Part shown: positions 55,018 through 63,745 of the stretch, piece after piece | Layout of the letters: each line of letters starts with the position of its first letter | Numbering within the stretch: position 1 is the stretch's first letter | From: Sporosarcina cascadiensis | Lineage (GTDB): Bacteria; Bacillota; Bacilli; Bacillales_A; Planococcaceae | Assembly: GCF_009650995.1 (NCBI RefSeq) | Contig: NZ_WHVV01000003.1 | Span: 62,001-126,000 of the forward strand | Reading direction: 5' to 3' | Length of the DNA stretch: 64,000 nucleotides | Notes under the pieces: generated by a model | What the model saw: the letters and a program-made list of their open reading frames with translations, nothing else | Database searches by the model: none | Told to the model about the DNA's origin: nothing | Made by a program: the position numbers and the translations under genes

Positions 55018-56912
55018 TCATTATACAAGCGCCAGCTGGAAGTGGTAAAACAACAAGTATAGAAATTTATCTAAAAAATAAAATTGCTAACCATGAATTC
55101 AACAAGAAAGTTCTATGTATTACTTACACCAAAAGAGCAGCTGAAGAATTGCAATCAAGAGTATCTCATGAGTTGATTCATATTTCGACAATTCACTCAT
55201 TTATATCCAAGTTTTTTATTAACCACTTTATAGAACCGCGAGTCATTGATCTTTATATGGAATATAAGTCAAAAGAAATTGAGGAGGAGTTGTTAAAATA
55301 TAATACATACTCCGAGGAGGCGGGAGTTGAAAAGCCGTTTTTATATGAGAAATATGCAATGTTAGAAGAAGAGTACGGCCCTCTATGTTCTGAGAATTTA
55401 AGGGTTATACTAAGTACTAAGGGTCTTAAATATAATGAGAGAAAATGGAGTAGTTGCGTATTAGGAGAGTTATCGCATGATGATTTACTAACGTTTGCAC
55501 AGATATGTATAAGCAAAATAGAAAAGTTATCATTTAGATTACGGGCGATGTATGAAGAAATTATTATAGATGAATATCAAGACACGCATTCTGATATAAT
55601 TTCTTTATTTCATAAAGCTGTAAAAGCTACCGATACAAGCTTGAAATTGATAGGTGACCAAATGCAAAATATATACAAATCAAATCATTTGAATATTATA
55701 GAATTGCTGGATGAATTTAAAGTAGATAAAACAATGCTTACGAACTACAGATCATCCCAAGAAATCGTAGATATTTTAAATGTTGTATATAATAATACTG
55801 AAATTATACAAGAATCAAATATTGGTAAGTTAAATATTAGACCTAAGTTTTATGTAACAGATGAACCAAAAAAGATTAAATTACTAAATGATTCTTTAAT
55901 ATTGGTACCGACTAATAAGGAAGCTTGCTCTGATGCAGAAAGCATATATAACATATTAAAAGATTTTAAAGAGTATAGGAATAATAATAGTAAAAACATA
56001 AAAATGACAGATGTAATTAACTTTAAAGAATCAGTTGATCCTCTATTTCAGTTATTAAATCTAATATATTCGATAACGGAAGCTTATGAAAAAAAGGACT
56101 ATCCCACAGTTTTAAATGGAGTTAAAAGTGAATTAGAATATACAGCTCATAGTGTTAAAAAACTGATAACCCAAAAGGTTGAAGGGATTATAAAATTACA
56201 AAACAATCTTACAATTGGAGAGTTTTTTGGTGGAGTCAAGAAATTGGGGTTGTGGGATAAAGAAATAGATTCACTGTTTGAAGAAGACAGATATGAAAAA
56301 TTCTTAAAATTACAACTATCTGAATATAGCACTCCAAGAACAATTGGGAGTAAATATTCAACCCAGCATGGTGTTAAAGGTGAAAGCCATGAAAAAGTAG
56401 TAGTTTATTTAAAGGATAGTAAATCAAATGGAGTCTATATGTATGACTTTCTAAACATTTGGACAAAGTATAACACTAATTTAGAAATTCTAGAAAGTTG
56501 TTATGTAGCTATACAGGATTGTAAAATAAATCAGCAGATCTTAGAAATTGAGAATCGGTGCTCGAATAAGACTTTAAATGCACAATGGTTTAACGATAAT
56601 AAAGAAATTATCGATCTAGTGCAAAAGTTAAAACAAACACATTCTAATTTACCGATTTTACATTATTTGTTACAAGAAAATGTAGAAGAATTTCTTGAAA
56701 AAGAAAATAACAGTTGGTATTTAAAAACAAATGTGGGACGAAGAATAATTAGTAAAATAGAAAATATAACTACTACGTATAAACTGTTTTATGTTTGCTT
56801 ATCAAGGGCAAAGAAGCAGTTAATTGTAATTTTAGATAAGGAAAAGGCGTCTGAAAAGTTAATTGAAAAAATGATAACCATTGGATTTGAATATGAAAAC
56901 ATTGAAACATGA
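54993..56912 (+). CDS. gajB: Gabija GajB-like UvrD/PcrA helicase
   Basis: A 639-aa superfamily 1 helicase. Walker A is QAPAGSGKTTS (about 9-19), motif Ia CITYTKRAAEEL, Walker B EIIIDEYQDTH, motif III GDQMQNIY, motif IV-like LTNYRSSQEIVDIL, and the C-terminal motif VI appears as YVCLSRAKKQLIVI. GajB subunits form the supramolecular Gabija complex with GajA. It is longer than the GajB I remember (about 500 aa), so this may be a subtype. ATG 54993 lies inside the gajA 3' end. Confidence 0.85.
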   Translation: MDSTTENLIIIQAPAGSGKTTSIEIYLKNKIANHEFNKKVLCITYTKRAAEELQSRVSHELIHISTIHSFISKFFINHFIEPRVIDLYMEYKSKEIEEELLKYNTYSEEAGVEKPFLYEKYAMLEEEYGPLCSENLRVILSTKGLKYNERKWSSCVLGELSHDDLLTFAQICISKIEKLSFRLRAMYEEIIIDEYQDTHSDIISLFHKAVKATDTSLKLIGDQMQNIYKSNHLNIIELLDEFKVDKTMLTNYRSSQEIVDILNVVYNNTEIIQESNIGKLNIRPKFYVTDEPKKIKLLNDSLILVPTNKEACSDAESIYNILKDFKEYRNNNSKNIKMTDVINFKESVDPLFQLLNLIYSITEAYEKKDYPTVLNGVKSELEYTAHSVKKLITQKVEGIIKLQNNLTIGEFFGGVKKLGLWDKEIDSLFEEDRYEKFLKLQLSEYSTPRTIGSKYSTQHGVKGESHEKVVVYLKDSKSNGVYMYDFLNIWTKYNTNLEILESCYVAIQDCKINQQILEIENRCSNKTLNAQWFNDNKEIIDLVQKLKQTHSNLPILHYLLQENVEEFLEKENNSWYLKTNVGRRIISKIENITTTYKLFYVCLSRAKKQLIVILDKEKASEKLIEKMITIGFEYENIET

Positions 56913-57015
56913 ATGGACTTAGATTTTTACACATTTTCTTGCCCAATTGTGTTGCTACTTCACGAGATAAGGTAACTATTATATGAAATAGATTAAGTGA
57001 GAAATGATAAGGTAT

Positions 57016-57073
57016 GTTACCAGGTCCCCACACAACTCAGGAACAATTCAGAATTGCTTAGGGGCCGGGTACC
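57016..57073. repeat. GGTACC palindromic repeat, copy 4
   Basis: TTACCAGGTCCCCACACAAC at the left, AGGAACAATTCAGAATTG centre, GGGGCCGGGTACC at the right. Confidence 0.8.
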
Positions 57074-57116
57074 TGGGTTTACACACAGGCAACGAAATTT
57101 GGTTAAGAAGAAAATA

Positions 57117-57155
57117 AAAAACGTCAACTCTTTTAATCGGAGTTGGCGTTTATTT
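57117..57155. terminator. Terminator-like hairpin between Gabija and the HigBA pair
   Basis: AAAACGTCAACTC pairs with GAGTTGGCGTTT, with T-runs suited to the minus-strand antitoxin gene. Confidence 0.65.
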
Positions 57156-57184
57156 GATAGGTTGAGATTTACAAGGAATCTCAT

Positions 57185-57475
57185 TTAACTATTTCCCACA
57201 CTACTGGATTCCGTTTCATAAAGACTATCCTCAATCAATGCAATTCTAAGGCCAAGCGCAGCAGCCACTTTCTCTAAAGTGTCCAGACGTGGAATAGCGT
57301 GTTCTTTCTCCAGTCTGGCGATAGCTGCTTGTTTTAATCCAGCTCGATCAGCTACTTCCTGTTGTGTGAGACCAAGCTGGATTCTTCGGGAAATAAGTTG
57401 GGCGACAATCTCAATCTCACTCATTTCTCTTGGTGTTAAAGCTGTTATTTGCTTTTTATAGTCAGCCCATTTCAT
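57185..57475 (-). CDS. HigA-like XRE antitoxin
   Basis: A 96-aa protein with an XRE HTH (RRIQLGLTQQEVADRAGLKQAAIARLEKEHAIPRLDTLEKVAAALG, about residues 30-75). ATG 57475 is preceded by AAGGAGGAAATT. It follows a RelE/HigB-type toxin gene on the same strand after a gap of about 160 bp containing a perfect inverted repeat, suggesting its own autoregulated promoter. Confidence 0.85.
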   Translation of the reverse strand: MKWADYKKQITALTPREMSEIEIVAQLISRRIQLGLTQQEVADRAGLKQAAIARLEKEHAIPRLDTLEKVAAALGLRIALIEDSLYETESSSVGNS

Positions 57476-57504
57476 CGAGAATTTCCTCCTTCCATCTTAA
57501 TTTG

Positions 57505-57541
57505 AACCATATTTTATATTATTGCTAATCTCAATATGGTT
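57505..57541. promoter_or_regulatory. Inverted-repeat operator upstream of the antitoxin gene
   Basis: AACCATATT (57505-57513) and AATATGGTT (57533-57541) form a perfect 9-bp dyad separated by 19 bp, a typical site for an XRE antitoxin dimer. Confidence 0.6.
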
Positions 57542-57636
57542 GCATGGTGCTGTAATTTTATATAGTAAATATGTGAGGAGAGGTCTGTGAATGAGGGAGG
57601 GCATGCCCTTCCGCCTCATACCATGGTTTTTCGTTC

Positions 57637-58008
57637 TCAAGATCGGCCATGGGAATTTTCAATCCAGTCGAGCATTTCTCTTTCAGCTCTTTGGATTTCA
57701 CGTTTAGGAGTTTTCTTTGTGCTTTTTCTAAAAGGATGTAATAACACAATTTGATTGCCTTCCCAATGAAAGAAAAATATCCGATAGTTGTCTGGCCTTA
57801 ATTCCCAAATGCCATTGCCTATAAATTTTGTGAAGGGTAAACCAGATCTGCTGCCTGTACCTTCAAGGACTTCAATATAAAGAAAAATTTTGGAAAGGAG
57901 TTGCTTTGCTGGTTTATTGCGGGCAGACTCATTTTGCAACTGATCCAATAAGTCTCTTACAGGAGAACGACCACGGCTATCTTCGTAAAAGATGACCTCA
58001 TAATTCAT
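57637..58008 (-). CDS. RelE/HigB-type toxin (phage Gp49-like family)
   Basis: A 123-aa protein from ATG 58008, which follows GGGAGGAC at good spacing; a longer reading to 58059 lacks one. GNGIWELRPDNYRIFFFHWEGNQIVLLHPFRKSTKKTP is the core of the PF05973 (HigB/Gp49) fold; the basic and aromatic residues of a ribosome-dependent mRNA interferase are present. The toxin gene comes first and the antitoxin second, the order of higBA loci. Confidence 0.88.
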   Translation of the reverse strand: MNYEVIFYEDSRGRSPVRDLLDQLQNESARNKPAKQLLSKIFLYIEVLEGTGSRSGLPFTKFIGNGIWELRPDNYRIFFFHWEGNQIVLLHPFRKSTKKTPKREIQRAEREMLDWIENSHGRS

Positions 58009-58140
58009 ATTATGTCCTCCCGAACAAAATTTATAACACTTATGTACTAAAAATAACATAAACGTAATTAATTATCAAACTAAGTAGTTTAGTTAGTTGT
58101 ATTAAGACAAGGCATCTAAAAATTGAGTTCAAAAGAAACT

Positions 58141-58166
58141 TGAAACTTTCTCCCGACTACCCCGTC
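58141..58166 (+). promoter_or_regulatory. ECF-sigma-type promoter of the first SLH gene
   Basis: TGAAAC (58141-58146), 16 bp, CGTC (58163-58166), the pattern recognised by SigM/SigW/SigX-like factors in Bacillus. Confidence 0.65.
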
Positions 58167-58212
58167 TGTACGCTGAATTGACATACAGAGCAATGTTGGG
58201 AGGCTGGAAAAT

Positions 58213-59721
58213 TTGAAAAAGAAAATTATAACGGCATTTGGCGCATTGGTAATGGCATGCAGTTTGCTGGTTGCGGGCTGTGCCACCGCTGGGGAAGAAG
58301 TGTTTTCTGATGTGCCGGCGGGTATGCATTTTGCGCTGGCGGTGAATGAACTGGCGGAACGGCATGTCATTGGCGGCTATCCGGATGGAACTTTTAAGCC
58401 CGGCAATCCGGTGACACGCGGACAGGCTGCTGCCATGATTGTGAAACTGACAGGCATGGACACTTCCAACGTGAAAGATCCGCAGTTCAAGGATGTTGCG
58501 AAAACAAATGGTTCTTATCAGGCAATTGCTGCGCTGGCGCAGGCAAATGTCATTGGCGGCTATGAAGATGGCCGGTTTGGACCGAATGATCCGGTGAAGC
58601 GTGGACAGCTTGCTTCTATTCTTGTGAAAGCATTCGATTTGCCGCGCTATGATTTCTACGGAATGAAAAATCCGTTTACAGATATCGCGGGCAACCAGTC
58701 GCACAGTGCCAGCATTTTAATACTGCACCAGTATGGGATAGCGGGCGGCATTGCGCCCGGCCGTTTTGGTGTGAATGAACCCGTGACGAGAGGGCAGGCA
58801 GCGAAGATGATGAAGGCGGCAGAGGAGAAAAAACCTGCGATGGTTTCATTCACAGCGGAAGAGCTTGGGATGGACGGTATTTATTCAGTGATATGGGAAG
58901 AGGATCAGGACGTGTATGAGCCGATTGTCGCCCGCGACACAGTGTACGGACCGCCCAGACTGCAACTTATTGCACTGCAAGAAGGAACTGCAACACTGAA
59001 TGTCAGCGGATATAACGGGGACTCGCCGGTGAATGAAGATGAGGATATTTACCGGAAATATTATGTGCATGTCAAAAAGACAGGTGACGGGCTGAAACTG
59101 TCGATGGAGGAAACGGATGATTATTTGCCGACAGAGGCGCCGCTGGAATTGTCTAAAGGTGAGAAAATCAAGAACGTCAGTCTTTATTCAATAAATGGCA
59201 CCTTGCTGGATGATGAAGCAGCGGCCCTCCATACATGCAAAGAGGATCAAAAGACTTGTATCACGATCCGACAGCCTGGCAGCTATTATGCCGTTGCCCG
59301 ATTGGCGGGCGGAGAAGAACTCCACTATGCGATCCATGCGAAAGAGCCGGAGCATGCGTATTTTCATTATGACATGGATGTGCTGAGAGAGCGGCCGTCT
59401 TACACATTCGACACAGAAGATCTGTTCAAACAGAATGGCTACTATAACAAAAAAGCAGCACGACAAATCGGAGAGCATACAGTCTTTACGAAAAATGCAG
59501 AAGACATTGCGGATATTACTAGAGATCCCGGAACGAACGTTTTTCATGTCACAGCCAAAAAACCCGGTACAATCGAAGTGAAATTTGAACGTCCTGTCTC
59601 CTTCCGCGGCGAAATCGGGGACGGAGTATCGGGCATGATCACCGGAATGGAAATAACGGTTCGGGAGCTGAACGGCCTGATTACTATTTCTGCTTCGCAA
59701 GTGTATGAGTTTGATGCTTAA
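58213..59721 (+). CDS. S-layer-homology (SLH) lipoprotein, paralogue 1
   Basis: A 502-aa exported protein. The signal peptide ends with the lipobox LVAGC. Three SLH domains follow (about residues 30-75, 92-140, 152-200), marked by ERHVIGGYPDGTFKPGNPVTRGQAA, NVIGGYEDGRFGPNDPVKRGQ and a third, weaker GIAGGIAPGRFGVNEPVTRGQ. SLH domains bind pyruvylated cell-wall polymer. The C-terminal 300 residues have no family I know. The TTG start follows GGGAGG. It is a paralogue of the gene at 60397. Confidence 0.85.
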   Translation: MKKKIITAFGALVMACSLLVAGCATAGEEVFSDVPAGMHFALAVNELAERHVIGGYPDGTFKPGNPVTRGQAAAMIVKLTGMDTSNVKDPQFKDVAKTNGSYQAIAALAQANVIGGYEDGRFGPNDPVKRGQLASILVKAFDLPRYDFYGMKNPFTDIAGNQSHSASILILHQYGIAGGIAPGRFGVNEPVTRGQAAKMMKAAEEKKPAMVSFTAEELGMDGIYSVIWEEDQDVYEPIVARDTVYGPPRLQLIALQEGTATLNVSGYNGDSPVNEDEDIYRKYYVHVKKTGDGLKLSMEETDDYLPTEAPLELSKGEKIKNVSLYSINGTLLDDEAAALHTCKEDQKTCITIRQPGSYYAVARLAGGEELHYAIHAKEPEHAYFHYDMDVLRERPSYTFDTEDLFKQNGYYNKKAARQIGEHTVFTKNAEDIADITRDPGTNVFHVTAKKPGTIEVKFERPVSFRGEIGDGVSGMITGMEITVRELNGLITISASQVYEFDA

Positions 59722-59820
59722 TAAAGGAAAGGGGTTTGACAGGCGTACAGGGAAGGGAAAAGGATGAGTACTCAGCTGTTTGCGATCGCGATAAGTCCAC
59801 ACACTAAGGAGGTGTATGCA

Positions 59821-60258
59821 ATGAATAAATTTGCGCGGTTAATCGGCATCGGAATAATAAGCGGGCTTATTTTAGCAGTTCTGCTGCAAGTTGTCTATTG
59901 GTTAACCGGAAATGAAGCATACATCTTACTTTATAATGTGGATTATTTTCCTTTGATATATGTCTTCAGTGAAAGTGCCTGGTTTGGTATTTCCTTTCAC
60001 TTTATGTTTTGCATTGCCAGTGTGGTTGGCCTTTATTATATATTATCCTTTATTGGCTGGCAGTCGTTCATTTGGCCGTACATTATTGTTTATACAGCAG
60101 GCAGCGGCGTGTTATATTTTTTAACATTATTAACGGAAAAGCCGCCTGCTGCAGATGACGGCATGGCCTGGTTTTATTGGACAGCCAGTCATTTGGTATT
60201 CAGTATAGTCGTCGCTTGGTTAGTGAGACGGTTTGTTGCATCTAAAAGTAAGTACTAG
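59821..60258 (+). CDS. Small membrane protein
   Basis: A 146-aa protein with four hydrophobic segments, probably all transmembrane (about residues 8-27, 45-70, 78-95, 112-135). ATG 59821 follows AAGGAGGTGTATGCA, a near-perfect ribosome binding site; the upstream in-frame ATG 59764 has a poorer one. It lies between the two SLH paralogues and may belong to the first transcription unit. The function is unknown; it recalls YqhR-type proteins. Confidence 0.7.
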   Translation: MNKFARLIGIGIISGLILAVLLQVVYWLTGNEAYILLYNVDYFPLIYVFSESAWFGISFHFMFCIASVVGLYYILSFIGWQSFIWPYIIVYTAGSGVLYFLTLLTEKPPAADDGMAWFYWTASHLVFSIVVAWLVRRFVASKSKY

Positions 60259-60319
60259 TTCTCGAAACAAATCAGAAACAACTCTGAATTGAACTAGAGT
60301 TGTGTGAGGACCTGGTACC
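60251..60319. repeat. GGTACC palindromic repeat, copy 5 (opposite orientation)
   Basis: The conserved right end GTGTGAGGACCTGGTACC is the reverse complement of the left ends of copies 1 and 2; the left arm is decayed (AGTACTAGTTCTCG). It lies just upstream of the ECF promoter of the second SLH gene. Confidence 0.75.
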
Positions 60320-60333
60320 TTCCGAAAAATCTT

Positions 60334-60359
60334 TGAAACTTTTTCCGGATTCCTGCGTC
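60334..60359 (+). promoter_or_regulatory. ECF-sigma-type promoter of the second SLH gene
   Basis: TGAAAC (60334-60339), 16 bp, CGTC (60356-60359), followed by TGTAC as in the promoter at 58141. Confidence 0.65.
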
Positions 60360-60396
60360 TGTACGGTGTTACATAGACAGGAAGGGAAGATATGAA

Positions 60397-61917
60397 ATGA
60401 AAAAGATGATGATGGCGTTACTGAGTGCAATCGTGTTGGCTTGTGGTCTGCCTTTATCGGCGGGAGCGGCAAGCAGTCAGCCGTTCACGGATGTCTCGCC
60501 GAAGCAGCCATACGCGAAGGCGGTGAACGACTTGGCGGCACGCGATGTTATTGGCGGTTATCCGGATGGTACGTTCAAGCCGGGGAATCCGATTACGAGA
60601 GGGCAGGCCGCTTCCATTATTGCGAAGATGCTAAAATTGGATACGACGAACGTCAAAAATCCCGGGTTTACAGATGTCTCAACGAAAAATGGCCATTACC
60701 CGGCGATTGCAGCGCTGGCTGAAGCGAATGTGATCGGTGGCTATCAAGACGGCCGTTATGGTCCGAATGATCCGGTGAAACGGGGGCAGTTTGCTTCGAT
60801 CATCGTAAAAGCATTCGATTTGCCGCGATATAATTTCTACGATACAAAAAATCCGTTCAAGGATGTCGTGGAATATCAATCACATGGTACGAACGTGCTC
60901 ATCCTGTACCGCCTTGGAATTACTTCAGGTACGTCTCCTGACAGATTCAGCATCAATGCGCAGATTACGCGCAGCCAAGCAGCTGTATTATTGACGAAAA
61001 CCGAGAAATCGAAGCCGGCGATGGTTACGGTGCGGGCGGATGAACTAGGGTTTGATAGGATAAGTGTTCATTCGGAATCGGGTGGAATCTATCAAGATCT
61101 TGATAATAAAAATGAGTTGTTTCAAGCAATCTACACGTATGGAAAAGACCCATCAACAGACGGGCGGGTTCAATTGATTCCACTGAAAGAAGGAAAGGGC
61201 ACTCTCGCTTTACACGGATGGAAAGGCTCGCAGCAAGAAATTAAAAAGTATTACGTGCAAGTGGAAAGAGTGAATGGAGAATTGCGGCTGACGATTGAGA
61301 AAACGAATGATTATTTGCCGACTGCAGCGATCTTCGACATGCCTGCAGCAGAAAAGATTACTAGTGTCAGCATTTATACAGTGGACGGTGCATTGGTGTC
61401 CGATGATGCGACATTCGGAACGTACCAATACCCTGCCCGCAAGTATATTGTGATCGACAAGCCGGGTGACTACATTGCGACTGTGCGTTTTGCGAATGGA
61501 AAAGATGTGCGATTCGCAATCGAAGCAAAAGTACCGGAAGATGGGTCATTTTATTATGACACGGAGGTGTTGCAAGAACAGCCTTCGCTTACGTATGATG
61601 TAGCTGCGTCGTACGATGGATATTATACCTATGACAAAAAAGCCGCAAATAATATAGGGAAACACACGATACTCACTGAAAACGCCGAAGCGATAGCAAC
61701 GGTAGAGCGGGAGCCGGGAACGGGCATATTCCATATTACAGCGAAAAGCGCAGGCACAATCGATATGGAATTTGAAAATGGCGTCTACTGGATGCTTGGC
61801 GAGCCGGGTGACGCCGTGTCAGGCATAGATAGAGGGAGAACGATCCAGGTAAAAGAAATGCATGGCATAGTGAATGTATCTGTACGCTCTATTTTTGACA
61901 TAAATCCCGATATGTAA
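60397..61917 (+). CDS. S-layer-homology (SLH) protein, paralogue 2
   Basis: A 506-aa paralogue of the protein at 58213, collinear over the whole length. It has a signal peptide ending ...LPLSAGAA without a lipobox, so it is secreted and held by its SLH domains (three, about residues 28-200, with ARDVIGGYPDGTFKPGNPITRGQAA and NVIGGYQDGRYGPNDPVKRGQFA). The C-terminal region (for example NDYLPTAAIFDMPAAEKI) is shared with paralogue 1 and has no known function. ATG 60397 follows GGGAAGATATGAA. Confidence 0.88.
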   Translation: MKKMMMALLSAIVLACGLPLSAGAASSQPFTDVSPKQPYAKAVNDLAARDVIGGYPDGTFKPGNPITRGQAASIIAKMLKLDTTNVKNPGFTDVSTKNGHYPAIAALAEANVIGGYQDGRYGPNDPVKRGQFASIIVKAFDLPRYNFYDTKNPFKDVVEYQSHGTNVLILYRLGITSGTSPDRFSINAQITRSQAAVLLTKTEKSKPAMVTVRADELGFDRISVHSESGGIYQDLDNKNELFQAIYTYGKDPSTDGRVQLIPLKEGKGTLALHGWKGSQQEIKKYYVQVERVNGELRLTIEKTNDYLPTAAIFDMPAAEKITSVSIYTVDGALVSDDATFGTYQYPARKYIVIDKPGDYIATVRFANGKDVRFAIEAKVPEDGSFYYDTEVLQEQPSLTYDVAASYDGYYTYDKKAANNIGKHTILTENAEAIATVEREPGTGIFHITAKSAGTIDMEFENGVYWMLGEPGDAVSGIDRGRTIQVKEMHGIVNVSVRSIFDINPDM

Positions 61918-61959
61918 CGGGCGCGATCGGTGCAATGGATATTATTGATCTTAAGTGAA

Positions 61960-62022
61960 GGTACAAGTGTAAGAAACAAACGTGAATGTTTAAACAATCA
62001 TGTTTGTTTCGCGCACAGGTAC
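61960..62022. repeat. Second palindromic repeat family, copy 1
   Basis: GGTACAAGTGTAAGAAACAA at the left and TTGTTTCGCGCACAGGTAC at the right, with a GTGAATGTTTAAACAATCA centre. Confidence 0.75.
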
Positions 62023-62142
62023 TTTTATTACATAGTAAGCTAGTCATGCAGGTATAAAGTGACCATTACCATATCTCCGCCACTTTTACCTATTGAGTCT
62101 TTAATTTGTTGTTTGATCGAAATGATCTTATCTTTATTTCAC

Positions 62143-62202
62143 GGTACTAGACCCTCATACAACTCAAGAACAATGCAGAATTATACATCGGGACATGGTA
62201 CC
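62143..62202. repeat. GGTACC palindromic repeat, copy 6
   Basis: GGTACTAGACCCTCATACAA at the left, AAGAACAATGCAGAATT centre, GGGACATGGTACC at the right. The flanking stretch 61918-62334 has no gene. Confidence 0.78.
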
Positions 62203-62334
62203 TGAAATCATGCACAAATGCGCTTGTCCGCTATGCAAACAAAGTCATGATCCACTACTGGTATGCTGCAGTGACTTAAGAAATCAGACGGGCGTAGTTA
62301 AGGTACCTCTCATTACGAAGGTTTATCTTCCTTT

Positions 62335-62793
62335 TTATCGCTCTTTTCTTCCTTCTGATTGAACAGTAGGGGAGGTTACGTGAGCGAATTTCAAATGCTT
62401 ACTTATTAAAATGGTTTCTATTATAGTCCACAGTTCTCTAATTCTACCATTGGGTAACCTGATGGATGCTTTTTGGTCTTGGTCATCCCTTTTGACGTGT
62501 AAGTGGAAAGGTTCGGTACTTGTTTGATGTTCTTTACTTTCTTCATGTGGTTCAGAGTGAAATTTTACAATAATTGAACCAGTAGAGGAATAGAAATCAT
62601 AGTGGTAGTACTCAATAAATCCATCTTTTATTATCTCTTGACAAGAAATTTTTGTTAAATCAGAAAATACAATAGTTTTCCGAACAGCACCCGGTTTCGA
62701 GGGTAGCCCATTAGCGCCGTCTCTGATTTCCGTGATTTCATCAAATTCCTTTTCAAGCAAATTATAGTTAGTCTTTGGAATTCCTGTTGACAT
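62335..62793 (-). CDS. DUF6516-like protein, possible toxin
   Basis: A 152-aa protein. The core IEYYHYDFYSSTGSIIVKFHSEPHE followed by EPFHLHV suggests the DUF6516 family, which is predicted to be the toxin of a two-gene pair with a HTH partner; this is my recollection of the pattern. Its 5' end overlaps the upstream HTH gene by 26 bp, so the pair is translationally coupled. Confidence 0.6.
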   Translation of the reverse strand: MSTGIPKTNYNLLEKEFDEITEIRDGANGLPSKPGAVRKTIVFSDLTKISCQEIIKDGFIEYYHYDFYSSTGSIIVKFHSEPHEESKEHQTSTEPFHLHVKRDDQDQKASIRLPNGRIRELWTIIETILISKHLKFAHVTSPTVQSEGRKER

Positions 62794-63433
62794 TTAACTC
62801 ATCAAACTTTCTAATGAAATATAACCAAGCAGCAGCATCAGTTTGTTCTTGGGATGATAAGTCATCCATAGAATCCAATGTACTCTCGAAATTCCCCCCG
62901 TACTTTCTTTCGTAAAGTGTTATCTGTTCAACTAGGAATAAAAGTTCATCTGAATCATTTAGATTTTCTTCTTGTTCTTCTTCCCATTCTTTTACGATAT
63001 TACCGACAGTATACATTTTACCTGTTCTAGATTTCCACAAAGTTTTTGCACTGATTCGTGCTTGCGAGTTTTTCTCAGTTCTTTCAACGCCCACGAATCG
63101 TCCTTCTTTAATCCAATTATTGATAGTGGTGATCGATACTCCAAAATACTTTGCAATTTGCCCGGTAGTATAAACGGTGGCAAAATTTGTGTCTTCGGCT
63201 GCGATTTCCGCCATAATTTCTAATGTTTCCAAAAGATACTTTTTCATTTCTTCGGGCCTGCCTAGGATTGACTCATCCAACTTACTTAATTGAAGGTTGT
63301 TTATGTTAGTTTTTTCTAAGTAATTGACTAATACTTTGAAGAATAATAAACTATCATCTTCATTTTCAAAAATACGTCGTGTTAATTCAGGTGTTCTTTT
63401 AACAAATTCCTTTTTTTCGAATGTTGTCAACAT
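62768..63433 (-). CDS. HTH protein partner (possible antitoxin)
   Basis: A 221-aa protein from ATG 63433, with AGAGGTG upstream; longer readings to 63523 are less likely. A MerR/HTH_17-like helix-turn-helix lies near residues 88-140 (YTTGQIAKYFGVSITTINNWIKEGRF). The flanking regions are acidic. The 26-bp overlap with the following gene indicates coupled synthesis, as in toxin-antitoxin pairs in which the antitoxin is made first. Confidence 0.65.
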   Translation of the reverse strand: MLTTFEKKEFVKRTPELTRRIFENEDDSLLFFKVLVNYLEKTNINNLQLSKLDESILGRPEEMKKYLLETLEIMAEIAAEDTNFATVYTTGQIAKYFGVSITTINNWIKEGRFVGVERTEKNSQARISAKTLWKSRTGKMYTVGNIVKEWEEEQEENLNDSDELLFLVEQITLYERKYGGNFESTLDSMDDLSSQEQTDAAAWLYFIRKFDELNVNRNSKD

Positions 63434-63548
63434 GATCATCACCTCTTTACCTCCTAGCATAAACGAACTAAAACTAAACTGCAAGTAACTGAAATTGAAG
63501 TTCATGTTAATCATTGTACTCAATTGAATATTTTTTATACCTGAAAAG

Positions 63549-63611
63549 GGTACTTATATGAGAAACAAACGTGAATGGTTAAACATTCATGATAGTTTTT
63601 GCACAAGTACC
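63549..63611. repeat. Second palindromic repeat family, copy 2
   Basis: GGTACTTATATGAGAAACAA at the left, GTGAATGGTTAAACATTCA centre, and TTTTTGCACAAGTACC at the right, followed by T-run. Confidence 0.75.
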
Positions 63612-63745
63612 TTTTTTGACGCTGCAAACTAGAAATATGTACAGACGGGAGTCAAATAGTTTTAGGGAGTGATAATACCGCACCATTGCAAATCTCTTCG
63701 ATTCTGTCCATACTAATAGAAAGAGCGATGTGAGGAGGATAACTA

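Noticed and set aside
57558-57749. 63-aa ORF between antitoxin and toxin
   Set aside because: It overlaps the toxin gene in another frame and has no family resemblance.
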